The position numbers and the translations under genes were made by a program. Of a stretch of 64,000 nt of DNA, positions 43,807 to 52,271 are shown in pieces. Every line of letters begins with the position of its first letter. Positions within the stretch are counted from its first letter, which is position 1. The stretch is from positions 620,001 through 684,000 of the forward strand of contig JAWKUN010000006.1 in assembly GCA_041398565.1 (NCBI GenBank), read 5' to 3'. The stretch is from DATGPD01 sp041398565. Its GTDB lineage: Bacteria > Planctomycetota > UBA1135 > UBA2386. The notes under the pieces are model-generated. The model was not told the origin of the DNA, searched no databases, and saw only the letters and a program-made list of their open reading frames with translations.

Positions 43807-44181
43807 CAGAGCGAGGGCGCCGGCGAAGCGGGCACCCTGGAGAGCCCTGTGCGCGCAGTCGCGAAGGTGCCTACACCAGCGCATCGCACGTGTCTCGGCG
43901 TCGGGCCGGCGGCGCGCCGTGATCCGCGCGGCGCGAGGTGGTCGGTCCACCGACGGAAACCCGAGCCTCTGCGCGCCGCCTCGGCGTAGCGGTCGCTGCG
44001 GCGCTCTCGGCGGTTGGCCTTTCTCCTGTGCTTCTCCCCCCTGGCTTCACACCTGGCCGCCTGGAGCGTCGTGTTGTCTGCCATCGCCGCAACCCCGACA
44101 CGCGCGGGGCAACGGTGGAGGCGTGGTCTGTCATGGCAGATGGCTTCACGACACCACCGTCGGACGAGCTACGCTGATCGA
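43807..44181. other. Intergenic region, nothing further recognised
   Basis: This 375-bp stretch holds a small palindrome GTCGGTCCACCGAC near 43940 and a pyrimidine-rich run near 44020-44045. Short reading frames across it show no family pattern. The sixA promoter is presumably in the right half. Confidence 0.45.
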
Positions 44182-44682
44182 GTGATCGTTTACCTTCTCC
44201 GCCACGGCGAGGCCGAGGGCATCGGCAGCACGGCAGCCCGCACGGACGCCGACCGCCAGCTCACGAGCGAGGGGCGCCAACGCCTGCAGCAGGCGAAGCA
44301 CGCCTGGCGTCGCTGCGTCGGCAGCGTCGACCGGGTGTACGCGAGCACGCTGGTGCGGGCCAAACAGACGAGCACCGAGTTCGCACGCGCTCTCGACTAC
44401 GCCGGCACCATCGAGATCGCCGATTGGCTGACGCCGGAGGCAGACCCCGACCTCGCCGTGCGGCATGCCCTCGCCGAGGCTGCCGCCGGTCGCGACAGCA
44501 TCGCATTCGTCGGTCACCAGCCTCACCTCGGCGACGTGCTCGGACGCCTGCTCGTCGGGCACGGCTCGATCCCGCTGAAGAAGGGCATGCTGGTCGGCGT
44601 CGAGCTGGACGGCCCGGCCTCAGCCAGCGGCCACCTCGTCTGCTGCCTGTCGGCGAAGATCGCTGGTCGCCTCGACGCGTGA
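44182..44682 (+). CDS. sixA: SixA-type phosphohistidine phosphatase
   Basis: A 166-residue histidine phosphatase. The RHG motif is in YLLRHGEAEG at the N-terminus, the second arginine is in YASTLVRAKQT, and the C-terminal catalytic histidine is in FVGHQPHL. The compact size and the missing cap domain match SixA, which dephosphorylates phosphohistidine in phosphotransfer proteins. The GTG start at 44182 immediately precedes the family's IVYLLRHG; upstream ATG codons would add unrelated hydrophobic sequence. The gene converges with a large repeat protein 19 bp away. Confidence 0.87.
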   Translation: MIVYLLRHGEAEGIGSTAARTDADRQLTSEGRQRLQQAKHAWRRCVGSVDRVYASTLVRAKQTSTEFARALDYAGTIEIADWLTPEADPDLAVRHALAEAAAGRDSIAFVGHQPHLGDVLGRLLVGHGSIPLKKGMLVGVELDGPASASGHLVCCLSAKIAGRLDA

Positions 44683-44701
44683 GAGCGACCGCCGGCGCGA
44701 C

Positions 44702-47683
44702 TCAACCGTTCTGACGCCCCTGCACCTTGGGCGGCGGTTCCTTCTGGCGCGGCTTGATGACGACCCCTTCGAGGTCGCGGTTGCCGACCTCGAGGATCTC
44801 GCTGTGCTCCCACTCCCCTGAACGGGACCAGTTGAGCCGCACGCGGTAGCGCCCCGGAAGCAGGTCCTTGGCGACGAAGGTGCCATCCTCGAGATCGACC
44901 CTACCCCACGAGTTCGAGTCTCGCCGCGTCTCGTCGACGGGCTCGAAGTTCAACCACACCCAGCGCCGCTCCTCGGCGTCGTTCTTGTCGTCGAGGTCGG
45001 ACAGATCGACGCGTCCCCGCACGGTGAATGTCTGCTCGAGCTGCACCCGCACCGTCGCGCGCGTGCCACCGAAAACCTCCACGCGTGCCATACCCCGGCC
45101 GCTGGCACTGCCTTCGGCGGTGACGTCGTAGATCCCTGCGGCGAGGCGCTTGAACTCGAAGCGCCCCTCACTGTCGGCGATCGCCCGTGCGAAGCGGTTG
45201 CCGCCGCCCTCTTCCTCTCCGCGCAGAATGATCTGGACCCCGGCGGCGGGGCGCCCGCCGCCCGCGTCGACCACCTCGCCGGTGAGGCTGCCGGTGGTCA
45301 CTTCGATCGTCAGGTGCACCGGCTCGCCGGCCTTCACCTCGACACGTTTGCTCCACAGCCCGCCCCCCATCAGAGGACCTTCGTCGTCGCTCAACGTCAC
45401 GCTCACGTGTCCTACGGCGACCGGCCCCAGGTCGAACTGTCCAGTGGCGTCGACGGTGGTCGATCGGCTCCGGCGCCCGCCCAGCCGCACCATCATCCCA
45501 TCCGCGGGCCGCCCATCCACGAAGGCGCTGCCGGACACGTTGGCGCTCGGCCCCTCGACGACTTGGGAGGCATTGGTGTCGAGGCGCACGTGCATCGTTC
45601 GACCCGCCACCAGGTCGACTTCCTGCTCCGGCAAGTCGCCGCTCATGCGCGCCGCCATGAACATCTCGGTGAGGGAGCTGAATCCTCGCAGCCGGACCGC
45701 CGGTACGACCTGGACGTTCCACTTGCCCGGCTGCAGGCCACGCAGCGCGAACTTGCCCTCCAGGTCGGGGACGGTGAGACTCGGCATGCCGCCCAGGGGG
45801 CCGCGGTTGTCGTCCCAGCCCCGGTTGGCGACCACCATATACTTGCCCGGCTCCGGCGGTTGGTCTCCGGCGGTCACCTCGCCCTCGATCGTGCCAGGTT
45901 CGAGGAGGACGATCTCGGCCGGCGCCGAGGCCGGCAGCTGGACCCTCACGCTGGCGTGACCATAGCGCGGGTGCGTCGCCTCGAGCACCGCCGACTCGCC
46001 ACCGACGTCGCGCACCGTCAGCTTGCCGTCACGGTCGGTGGATCCGGCGTTGAGCGGGAAAGGGTCCGGTCCCGAGTTCTTCAGCTCGACCAGCACCGTG
46101 GCTCTGGCGATGGGTTTGCCGTCGCCATCCCGCACGAGCACCGGGATGTCGTGCCCGGCCGGCAGGCGCAGCTCCGTCTCCATGTCGGCGGCCAGGTCGA
46201 TCCACTCCAGCTTGGCACTGTGGCCGGCGGCCTTTGCCATCACCAGGTAGCGCCCGAGGTCGAGGTCGCCGATCTGGATGCGCCCGTCCTCGAGCACGTG
46301 TTGGCGACCCTCGAGCGGCAGCGGCCGCACGAAGCCGAGCGCCGTGAAGGGCGCCGCCGGGCCATTCGTCCGGTTGCCGCCGAAGGAGTAGACCTGGAGC
46401 CGCGGCGTGTCGATGGGACGCCCGACCTCGCTCGCCAAGCGCACGGTCAGCGCGCACCGCGCCGGCAGGGTGATCACCAGCGACCTCTGGATCGACTGCG
46501 GCGGCGTGATCGTCCACGGCTCGCCGGACGCCCGGCGCGCAGCCGCGACGACGTCGCCGGCCTTGAAACCCGAGCACTCGAACTGACCGCGCTCGTCGCT
46601 GACGCCGGCCGAGCGCCCGAACGCGACCGACGCCACCGACAGCCGTGAGCCCACCACCACCTGCACGCCGGACAGCGGCTTGCCGGCCGCGTCGATCACC
46701 CGACCCGACGCCACTTCTCCCTCGCGCAGCACCAGCTTGCCGAGTGCACGCTCCTGACCAGGATCGAGCTTGACGTTCTTCTGCGACGCATCGACGAAGC
46801 CGGCCTTGCTGGCCACCACCAGGTTGACGCCTGGCTCGACGCCTTCGAGCCGGAAGCTGCCGTCCTCGCCGCTGAGCGTGGTCGGCACCGGCAGCTCCTT
46901 CCAGTACTTGCGGACCCACCCCGGCATCTCCACCACCATGCTCTCGTCCTTGTCGCCGCCGATCACGAACCCCTCAGGGTCGAACTGCTCGAACGGCAGG
47001 AACTGCGTCATCATGGGTGGCAAGTCGGCGGCGCGCACCATGGCGCCGGCGATGGGGTCGCCGCTCTCGTCGACCACCTTGCCGGTGAGGGTGCCGCCGT
47101 TCTTGAGAACGATGTCGCCGAGGTCGACGGTCTCGGCCGGGCCCGGCGTGCAGTCGGCCAGCTTCAGCGCCGCATTCGGACCGTCTGCGTCCGCCTTCAC
47201 CATGTACATCGAGCGCGGCCACATGCCGGCGACCTCGAACCGGCCGTCGGCGGCGGTCGTCGCCTGTCCGGCCACGCCACCGTCGAAGTCGGTGATCGGC
47301 TCCGACAGCGCATCGCGCTCGGGCAGGAGCGCGATCAGGGGATCGATGCGGTAGAAGCGAACGGCCACGTCGGCTGCCGGCTTGCCGTCGAAGGACACGA
47401 CCCGGCCGACGAACTTGGCCAGGGCTGCGCGGATTTCGGGGTCGTCCAGCGGTCCAGCACCGGGCACCGCGACCTCGGCGCGCGCCGGCGCAGGACCCCG
47501 GTCGACCTCCGTTCCGGCGGACAGGCTCGGCGCCGCGGTCAGGCTCGAGGGGTCGTCCGTCTCACGCTCTGCCGGCACCTCGGAGGTCGGGACCGCGCCG
47601 GCGCCGCCGAAGGCGAACCAGCCGCCGACACCGAGGCCGACGAGGACGAGGAGCAAGACGACGAGCTTGCCGTGCTTTTCCAT
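44702..47683 (-). CDS. Large exported protein of carboxypeptidase-regulatory-like repeats
   Basis: A 993-residue protein with an N-terminal signal anchor (KLVVLLLVLVGLGVGGWFAF) followed by about eight transthyretin-like beta-sandwich units. Examples are LTGKVVDESGDPIAGAMVR, SGRVIDAAGKPLSGVQVVV and LTGEVVDAGGGRPAAGVQII, each with a DGRF or EGRFEF turn. No catalytic domain, LPxTG sorting signal or C-terminal membrane helix is seen. The repeats resemble those of the 41.7-kb protein, suggesting a shared role, perhaps as an envelope scaffold. The start MEKHGKL was chosen for the clean positive-then-hydrophobic signal. The protein is unusually long for its family. Confidence 0.75.
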   Translation of the reverse strand: MEKHGKLVVLLLVLVGLGVGGWFAFGGAGAVPTSEVPAERETDDPSSLTAAPSLSAGTEVDRGPAPARAEVAVPGAGPLDDPEIRAALAKFVGRVVSFDGKPAADVAVRFYRIDPLIALLPERDALSEPITDFDGGVAGQATTAADGRFEVAGMWPRSMYMVKADADGPNAALKLADCTPGPAETVDLGDIVLKNGGTLTGKVVDESGDPIAGAMVRAADLPPMMTQFLPFEQFDPEGFVIGGDKDESMVVEMPGWVRKYWKELPVPTTLSGEDGSFRLEGVEPGVNLVVASKAGFVDASQKNVKLDPGQERALGKLVLREGEVASGRVIDAAGKPLSGVQVVVGSRLSVASVAFGRSAGVSDERGQFECSGFKAGDVVAAARRASGEPWTITPPQSIQRSLVITLPARCALTVRLASEVGRPIDTPRLQVYSFGGNRTNGPAAPFTALGFVRPLPLEGRQHVLEDGRIQIGDLDLGRYLVMAKAAGHSAKLEWIDLAADMETELRLPAGHDIPVLVRDGDGKPIARATVLVELKNSGPDPFPLNAGSTDRDGKLTVRDVGGESAVLEATHPRYGHASVRVQLPASAPAEIVLLEPGTIEGEVTAGDQPPEPGKYMVVANRGWDDNRGPLGGMPSLTVPDLEGKFALRGLQPGKWNVQVVPAVRLRGFSSLTEMFMAARMSGDLPEQEVDLVAGRTMHVRLDTNASQVVEGPSANVSGSAFVDGRPADGMMVRLGGRRSRSTTVDATGQFDLGPVAVGHVSVTLSDDEGPLMGGGLWSKRVEVKAGEPVHLTIEVTTGSLTGEVVDAGGGRPAAGVQIILRGEEEGGGNRFARAIADSEGRFEFKRLAAGIYDVTAEGSASGRGMARVEVFGGTRATVRVQLEQTFTVRGRVDLSDLDDKNDAEERRWVWLNFEPVDETRRDSNSWGRVDLEDGTFVAKDLLPGRYRVRLNWSRSGEWEHSEILEVGNRDLEGVVIKPRQKEPPPKVQGRQNG

Positions 47684-47872
47684 GATCGAATGCAGCGTAG
47701 CGTGGGACGGAGACGCCGGCATGTTCGTGCCGGCGCAGCGAGAATTCGCCGTTGCAGCGGCGCAGGTTGCGGATCGGCAGGCTCCTGCCCCCAACAAAGC
47801 CGGCTGCGCCCGTTCTTGGCAGCACCCATCATGGGCGACTGTCGGGCGACCGGCCCTTCTCCCATCCCACGA

Positions 47873-47895
47873 GGAAACCGGCTGCGCCGGCTTCC
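47873..47895. repeat. Hairpin GGAA-CCGGC-TGC-GCCGG-TTCC with a degenerate partner upstream
   Basis: A near-perfect stem with loop TGC and one unpaired base on each side. The core GCCGGCTGCGCC recurs at 47799-47810 in a broken copy. It lies in the 258-bp region between the starts and ends of two minus-strand genes. The function is unknown. Confidence 0.45.
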
Positions 47896-47907
47896 TTGCT
47901 CGGCGTC

Positions 47908-47944
47908 GCTGGCGGTCGTTGCGACCGCCAGCCCTTCGGGCTCA
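47908..47944 (-). terminator. Double hairpin beginning at the stop codon of the DASS transporter
   Basis: On the minus strand the TGA stop begins the structure: AGCCC-GAA-GGGCT, then GCTGGCGGTCG-CAA-CGACCGCCAGC, two perfect hairpins. The layout (TGAGCC, GAA loop, then a longer arm pair ending CGCCAGC) parallels the 80-bp element at 50.4 kb. The 11-bp stem would be an effective 3' end. Confidence 0.65.
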
Positions 47945-49708
47945 GAGCGGCCAGAGAGCCGGGATCAGCAGCGCGCCGGTGACCGCCAGCAGCAAGTCGA
48001 GGGGCAGCCCCACGGCGACGAAGTTGCGGAAGCGATAGCCACCGGCTCCGAACACCAGCAGGTTGGTCTTGTAGCCCATCGGATTGGCGAAGCTGCAGCT
48101 CGCGCCGAGCGCAACGGCCAGCACCAACGGTCGATCGGACACGCCCGCGCTGTTCGCCATCGCCACGGCGATCGGCGTCATCATGATCGCCACGGCGTTG
48201 TTCGACAGCATCTCGGTGAGCACGATGCACACGAGGAACGTGCCGGCGACGAGCGCCCGCGGGCCGAGTCTGCCGAGCGAGTCGGCGAGCCCGGCGGCGA
48301 TGGCAGCGGCGCCGCCCGTCGCCACCAGAGCTTTGCTGAGCGCCAGCGTGCCGGCGACGAACAGGATGATCGGCCAGTTCACGGCGTTGTGCGCCTCGCG
48401 TACCGACAGGCAGCGCGTGACCACCATGAACAACGCCCCGGCGAGGGCGGCCAGGCTGGTGTCGACGAGGCCGGTGACGAACAGAGTGAGCACCAGAGCC
48501 ACGCCGAGGAAGGCGATCGCCGCCTTCTCGACGTGGAAGATCTCTTCGTGCACGCCTTCGATCAGGTGCACGTCGTGGCTGCGGCGCAGGCGTGCCTTGG
48601 CCCGCTCGCTGCCGAACGCCAGCAGTACGTCCCCCGATTGAAGGCGGAGGTTGCCGAGCCGGTCGCGCAGGTGCGCGCCGCGGCGCATGAGCGCCACCAC
48701 CACGACGTCGTGCAGACTCTTGAGGCCGAGGTCGCGGATTCGCCGGCCCACCAGGCCGGAGCCCGGCGTCGGCGCCAGCTCGAAGAAGCTCATGGTCGCC
48801 GGGTCGTAGCGGTCCGGGCTGGCCGCCCCCGCGGCCGCGCCGCGCTGCAGGACGGCGAGATCCTGGCTGCTTCCCGAGACGACGAGGCTGTCGCCCTCGA
48901 GGATCACCTCGTCGCGGAAGGGTGGCCGGCGCATCGTCTCCTTGCGGATCAACATCACCGGCCGCGTCACCCCCGGCGTCGCGGTCTCGCCCACCGACGC
49001 CACTGGCTTGCCGATGAGCGAGCTCCCACGGCCGACGGTGATCTCGGTGACGTACTCCTTGATGTTCTGGGCACCGGCGAGCACCGCCAGCGATGGCACC
49101 CGCGGCAGCATGCGGCGGCCGGCAAAGCCGAGGTACGCGAGGCCGACCGCCGCCAGCACGACACCGGCCGGTGTGATCTCGAACATGCCGAGACCCGGCC
49201 TGCCGAGATCCAGCAGAACGCCGTGCACCAGCAGCGTCGTCGACGTCCCGACGAGCGTGCACATGCCGCCCAGGATCGAGGCGAAGCTGAGCGGGATGAG
49301 CATGCGCGACGGGAACAGGCCCGTGCGCGTACAGATGCTGGTGATCACCGGCATCAGGGTCACTACCACCAGCGTGTTGTTGACGAACGCCGACAGCCCC
49401 GCCGACATCAGCATCACCAGGCAGACCACCGTCCACTCGCGCGCGCCGGTGCGTTCGAGGATGCGGTTGGCGACCATCGTCGCGGCACCTGTGCGCAGGA
49501 AGCCCTCGCCCACGACGTACAGCGCCGCCACCGTGACCACCGCCGGGTTGGCCAGGCCGGCGAGCGCGTCCTCGACGCCGATCAAGCCGGGCAGCGCCAC
49601 GGCCAGCACCATGCCCACGCCGATCACGCTCAGGTGCGCCTTCTCGGTGGCGAGCAGCACCACCGCCAGGACCGCCAAGGCCAGCACGTAGACCGCGGGC
49701 AGCGTCAT
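47942..49708 (-). CDS. DASS/SLC13-family transporter with two internal RCK_C (TrkA-C) domains
   Basis: A 588-residue inner-membrane transporter. Two ion-transporter halves of five to six helices each surround a cytoplasmic insert (about residues 200-390) with two TrkA-C-like modules: EITVGRGSSLIGKPVASVG up to LEGDSLVVSGSSQDL, and RIRDLGLKSLHDVVVVALMRRG up to LQSGDVLLAFGSE. Each half carries the substrate/sodium SNT-type clamp, AFVNNTLVVVTLMPV and MLSNNAVAIMMTPIA. Related proteins move sulfate, dicarboxylates or phosphate with Na+; the substrate here is not evident. The start MTLPAVYVL begins right at helix 1. It ends in a double hairpin. Confidence 0.88.
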   Translation of the reverse strand: MTLPAVYVLALAVLAVVLLATEKAHLSVIGVGMVLAVALPGLIGVEDALAGLANPAVVTVAALYVVGEGFLRTGAATMVANRILERTGAREWTVVCLVMLMSAGLSAFVNNTLVVVTLMPVITSICTRTGLFPSRMLIPLSFASILGGMCTLVGTSTTLLVHGVLLDLGRPGLGMFEITPAGVVLAAVGLAYLGFAGRRMLPRVPSLAVLAGAQNIKEYVTEITVGRGSSLIGKPVASVGETATPGVTRPVMLIRKETMRRPPFRDEVILEGDSLVVSGSSQDLAVLQRGAAAGAASPDRYDPATMSFFELAPTPGSGLVGRRIRDLGLKSLHDVVVVALMRRGAHLRDRLGNLRLQSGDVLLAFGSERAKARLRRSHDVHLIEGVHEEIFHVEKAAIAFLGVALVLTLFVTGLVDTSLAALAGALFMVVTRCLSVREAHNAVNWPIILFVAGTLALSKALVATGGAAAIAAGLADSLGRLGPRALVAGTFLVCIVLTEMLSNNAVAIMMTPIAVAMANSAGVSDRPLVLAVALGASCSFANPMGYKTNLLVFGAGGYRFRNFVAVGLPLDLLLAVTGALLIPALWPL

Positions 49709-49836
49709 GCCGCAATCTTGGCGCCGCCGGCGAACGACTCCAGAACGATGCGCGCGGTTGCAGGATTCGTGAACCGACCGCCGAGCCGCCCGACATTCTC
49801 GGTCTGGCGCTCGCCCGTGCGTCGCCGGACGCCACA

Positions 49837-50388
49837 ATGGCGCCGATGATCGAGCACGACGGGCCGCAGGCCGCACACAGACGCATCGCCGCGGCCATGA
49901 TGTACGCGATCGAGAAGCACTGGCACCAGCGCCGCCGCGACGGCACGCCCTATATCGCGCATCCGATCCGCGTCGCCGAGTGCCTGCGTCGCATCGGCGG
50001 CGTCGACGACCCCGACGTGATCATCGCCGCGCTCCTGCACGATTCGATCGAGGACACCGACTGCGAGTGGGACGACCTCGACAAGCGCTTCGGCCGCCGC
50101 GTCGCCGACCTGGTTGCCACGCTGTCGGGCGACATGCGCATGCCCAAGCCGGAGCGTCGCACCGAGGTGATCGAGCGCGCACGCACCGCGCCTCGAGAGG
50201 CACAGGCGATCCGCCTCGCCGACCGGCTCGACAACCTGCTGGACATGAGCGGCTTCTCGCAGGCGCGCAAGGAAGAGTACGTGGACGGGAGCGAGAAGAC
50301 GCTGGCGGCGTGCCGCGGCGCCAACCCCGCCTTGGAAGCCGCCATGGCGGCGGCGATCGCCAAGGTGAGGGCGGAGTTGCAGGCCTGA
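49837..50388 (+). CDS. Small alarmone hydrolase, MESH1-like HD domain
   Basis: A 183-residue protein consisting of one HD hydrolase domain, like the N-terminal half of RelA/SpoT but without synthetase, TGS or ACT domains. The family motifs are in order: DGTPYIAHPIRVA, ALLHDSIEDT (H68, D69, E72, D73, the Mn-binding HDxxED typical of ppGpp hydrolysis) and IRLADRLDNL. Size and motif content match MESH1/SAH enzymes that remove pyrophosphate from (p)ppGpp or act on NADPH. A start at the internal ATG of MIEHDGP is possible. The stop begins a triplicated 80-bp repeat. No toxin or alarmone synthetase is nearby. Confidence 0.85.
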   Translation: MAPMIEHDGPQAAHRRIAAAMMYAIEKHWHQRRRDGTPYIAHPIRVAECLRRIGGVDDPDVIIAALLHDSIEDTDCEWDDLDKRFGRRVADLVATLSGDMRMPKPERRTEVIERARTAPREAQAIRLADRLDNLLDMSGFSQARKEEYVDGSEKTLAACRGANPALEAAMAAAIAKVRAELQA

Positions 50389-50624
50389 GCCGAAGGCTCG
50401 CGATCGCGAAGGCGATCGCCAGCAACATGGCTCGGAGCCCGTACGCTCGGTTGTTTCACGGGCTACGAGCCGAAGGCTCGCGATCGCGAAGGCGATCGCC
50501 GGCAACATGGCTCGGAGCCCGTACGCTCGCTTCTTTCACGGGCTACGAGCCGAAGGCTCGCGATCGCGAAGGCGATGGCCAGCAACATGCTCGTAGCCCG
50601 TACGCTCGGTTCTTTCACGGGCTC
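50387..50624 (+). repeat. Three tandem 80-bp units of a hairpin element
   Basis: Units start at 50387, 50467 and 50547 (the last is one base shorter) and differ at about 5-10 positions. Each unit holds GCCGAAGGC (3-bp stem, GAA loop), then GCGATCGC and GGCGATCGCC arms, then AGCCCGT and ACGGGCT arms 15 bases apart. The first unit begins inside the stop codon of the alarmone hydrolase gene. Because 80 is not a multiple of three, it does not encode a repeated peptide. Single or partial copies occur at 14944-15018 and 43768-43806, with a structural relative at 47908-47944. It has no spacers and is not a CRISPR array. Confidence 0.85.
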
Positions 50625-50899
50625 GCCGTCGCCGGGGCGGCCGCCGGCAAGCCTCGCCGGTGTCCGCATCATGGGAGGCATCGCATCCGAGCCGCAGGTT
50701 CGTCCGGCTCGCCGACCTGCGACAGGCCGACCATCACGCCGAGGGTCGGCACGTCCGCGACGAAATCGTCAGGGCCGACGAATCCGCGGCACGCAGTCGG
50801 ACTCGGGAATCCCGCACGGGTGGCGGAAACCGCCCGCCGTCCCGGCGACCGTCGTCTCTACTTCCCGTCTCTCGTTCTCCTCCGACAAGGACCGACCCG
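50625..50899. other. Intergenic region after the repeat array, nothing recognised
   Basis: The 275 bp between the repeats and the next start show no conserved reading frame. GACAAGGACC, 10 bp before the start of the next gene, may serve as its ribosome-binding region. Confidence 0.45.
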
Positions 50900-51547
50900 A
50901 TGCTCCCACAGCTCATCCTGCCCCTGCTCCTCCACCTGTCGCTGCCGCATCCGCACGTGCCGAAGGCGATCGTCATGCACGGCGCCGGCGGCCAGGCGAC
51001 GCTCACCTGGTTCACGGTGCCGTTCAACCCGGAGCAGGTGAAGACGTTGCCCAACGGCCAGGGCTGGCACCTCGGTTTCGCGATGTTGCAGGTGGGCATG
51101 CCACTCGCCTGCGGCGACGTGAAGGTCCCCGTCGGCAACTACAAGCTCGACGTGCAGCGCGACGAGAAGGGCGAGTTCTCGACGTTCCGATTGGTGCCGG
51201 CCGAACTGTTGCGGGTGACGCGCACGCGACGCGGCCAGCAGCCCGACCAGCAGAAGATCGCCGAGGTCAAGAAGGACCTGGCGGCGCGCGGCATCCCCGA
51301 GGCGATCGACCTGCCGGCCACGACCTTCAGCGAGGGCGATGCCGAGCACCTCGAGTTCGCGGCCATGACGCGCGGCTACGAGGCAGCGCAGCGCGGCAGC
51401 GCCGAGCCCAAGGGCGGCGCCTCGTTCAGCGTGTTCGCCAACTTCGGCGACATGCATCGCCGCGTCGACTTGGTCGAGTCCTTCCCGAAGAACGAGACCG
51501 ACGGGCAAGGAAACGAGAAGAAAGTCGAGGCGAAGAAGGACCGCTGA
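50900..51547 (+). CDS. Secreted protein of unknown function, distantly DUF2911-like
   Basis: A 215-residue protein with a short hydrophobic N-terminus (MLPQLILPLLLHLSLPHPHV) that may be a weak signal peptide. The middle holds GDVKVPVGNYKLDVQRDEKG, reminiscent of the GDLxVPAGxYxL strand of DUF2911 proteins, and the end (SVFANFGDMHRRVDLVESF) looks like the last strand of such a beta-sandwich. The C-terminus is lysine- and glutamate-rich. No catalytic motif is seen. Alternative starts upstream (50660) would add a low-complexity Arg/Ser leader. It is followed 42 bp later by a convergent Nudix gene. Confidence 0.6.
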   Translation: MLPQLILPLLLHLSLPHPHVPKAIVMHGAGGQATLTWFTVPFNPEQVKTLPNGQGWHLGFAMLQVGMPLACGDVKVPVGNYKLDVQRDEKGEFSTFRLVPAELLRVTRTRRGQQPDQQKIAEVKKDLAARGIPEAIDLPATTFSEGDAEHLEFAAMTRGYEAAQRGSAEPKGGASFSVFANFGDMHRRVDLVESFPKNETDGQGNEKKVEAKKDR

Positions 51548-51589
51548 GCATCCGCTCGCGGCCTTCGTGTGCCGGCCGAACGCGCTCTC

Positions 51590-52144
51590 CTACCCGCCGC
51601 GTCGTTCGCGCCACAGGCGGTGGAAGTACAGCCCCGCCAGCACCAGGGCGTGGTCGAGCTCCCCGCGGGCAGCACGCGCCTCGGCATCGCTCAGCGGCAG
51701 CACCACCACTTCCAGGTCTTCGCCGGGATCGGGCTGGATCTCGCCTCGGCGTTCGCAGCCGAGTGCCACGTAGGTAGCGATCCTGTTGGTGAAGAGGGCC
51801 GGATTGGGGTTGACGGCGCCGGCGTAGTGCAGCTCGCGCGCGACGTAGCCCGTCTCTTCGCGCAACTCGCGGCGCGCGGCCACCTCGTCGTCCTCGCCAG
51901 GATCGACACAGCCACCCGGGATCTCCAGCGTCACGACGTCGGGGCCCGCGCGGTACTGGCGCACGAGCACGATCTCGTCAGCGTCGGTCAGGGCGACGAC
52001 GTTCACCCAGTTGAGTGTGTCGAGACGAAAGAACCCGATGTCCTGCCCGGTGCGCGGCGAGCGCCGGTGCGTCTTGAAGACCGAGAACACCTTGTAGCGC
52101 AGGAGCTCCTCGTCGCGCACGAGTGGCCAGGGGCGGATGCTCAT
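51590..52144 (-). CDS. Nudix hydrolase, probable ADP-ribose pyrophosphatase type
   Basis: A 184-residue Nudix protein. The Nudix box is complete at residues 77-99 (GGCVDPGEDDEVAARRELRE followed by ETGY), giving the GX5EX7REUXEEXGU pattern. Upstream strands NWVNVVALTDADEIVLVRQYR and the ETGY-following AGAVNPNPALFTNR resemble ADP-ribose pyrophosphatases, which cleave ADP-ribose to AMP and ribose-5-phosphate. The start MSIRPWPLV is preferred because the next upstream codon gives a Gly/Arg-rich leader. It stands upstream of no evident operon partner: the gene that precedes it on the same strand ends 127 bp before its start. Confidence 0.87.
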   Translation of the reverse strand: MSIRPWPLVRDEELLRYKVFSVFKTHRRSPRTGQDIGFFRLDTLNWVNVVALTDADEIVLVRQYRAGPDVVTLEIPGGCVDPGEDDEVAARRELREETGYVARELHYAGAVNPNPALFTNRIATYVALGCERRGEIQPDPGEDLEVVVLPLSDAEARAARGELDHALVLAGLYFHRLWRERRGG

Positions 52145-52271
52145 CGCCGCTGTCCACGGCCGAGTGGCCACGACTCGTCGCCGGAACCGCACCGGCGTGC
52201 GGCCGGACCCTCCACCCCCGTCGACCGTGGCCGTGGGCGCTGGCGTCGGCAAGACTCGTCGCGGGAAACGC

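Noticed and set aside
43938..44177. Small open frame upstream of sixA
   Set aside because: No ribosome-binding site, no family pattern, and it overlaps several equally unconvincing frames.
50387..50624. Possible CRISPR array
   Set aside because: The units are 80 bp, contiguous and without unique spacers, and no cas gene is present.
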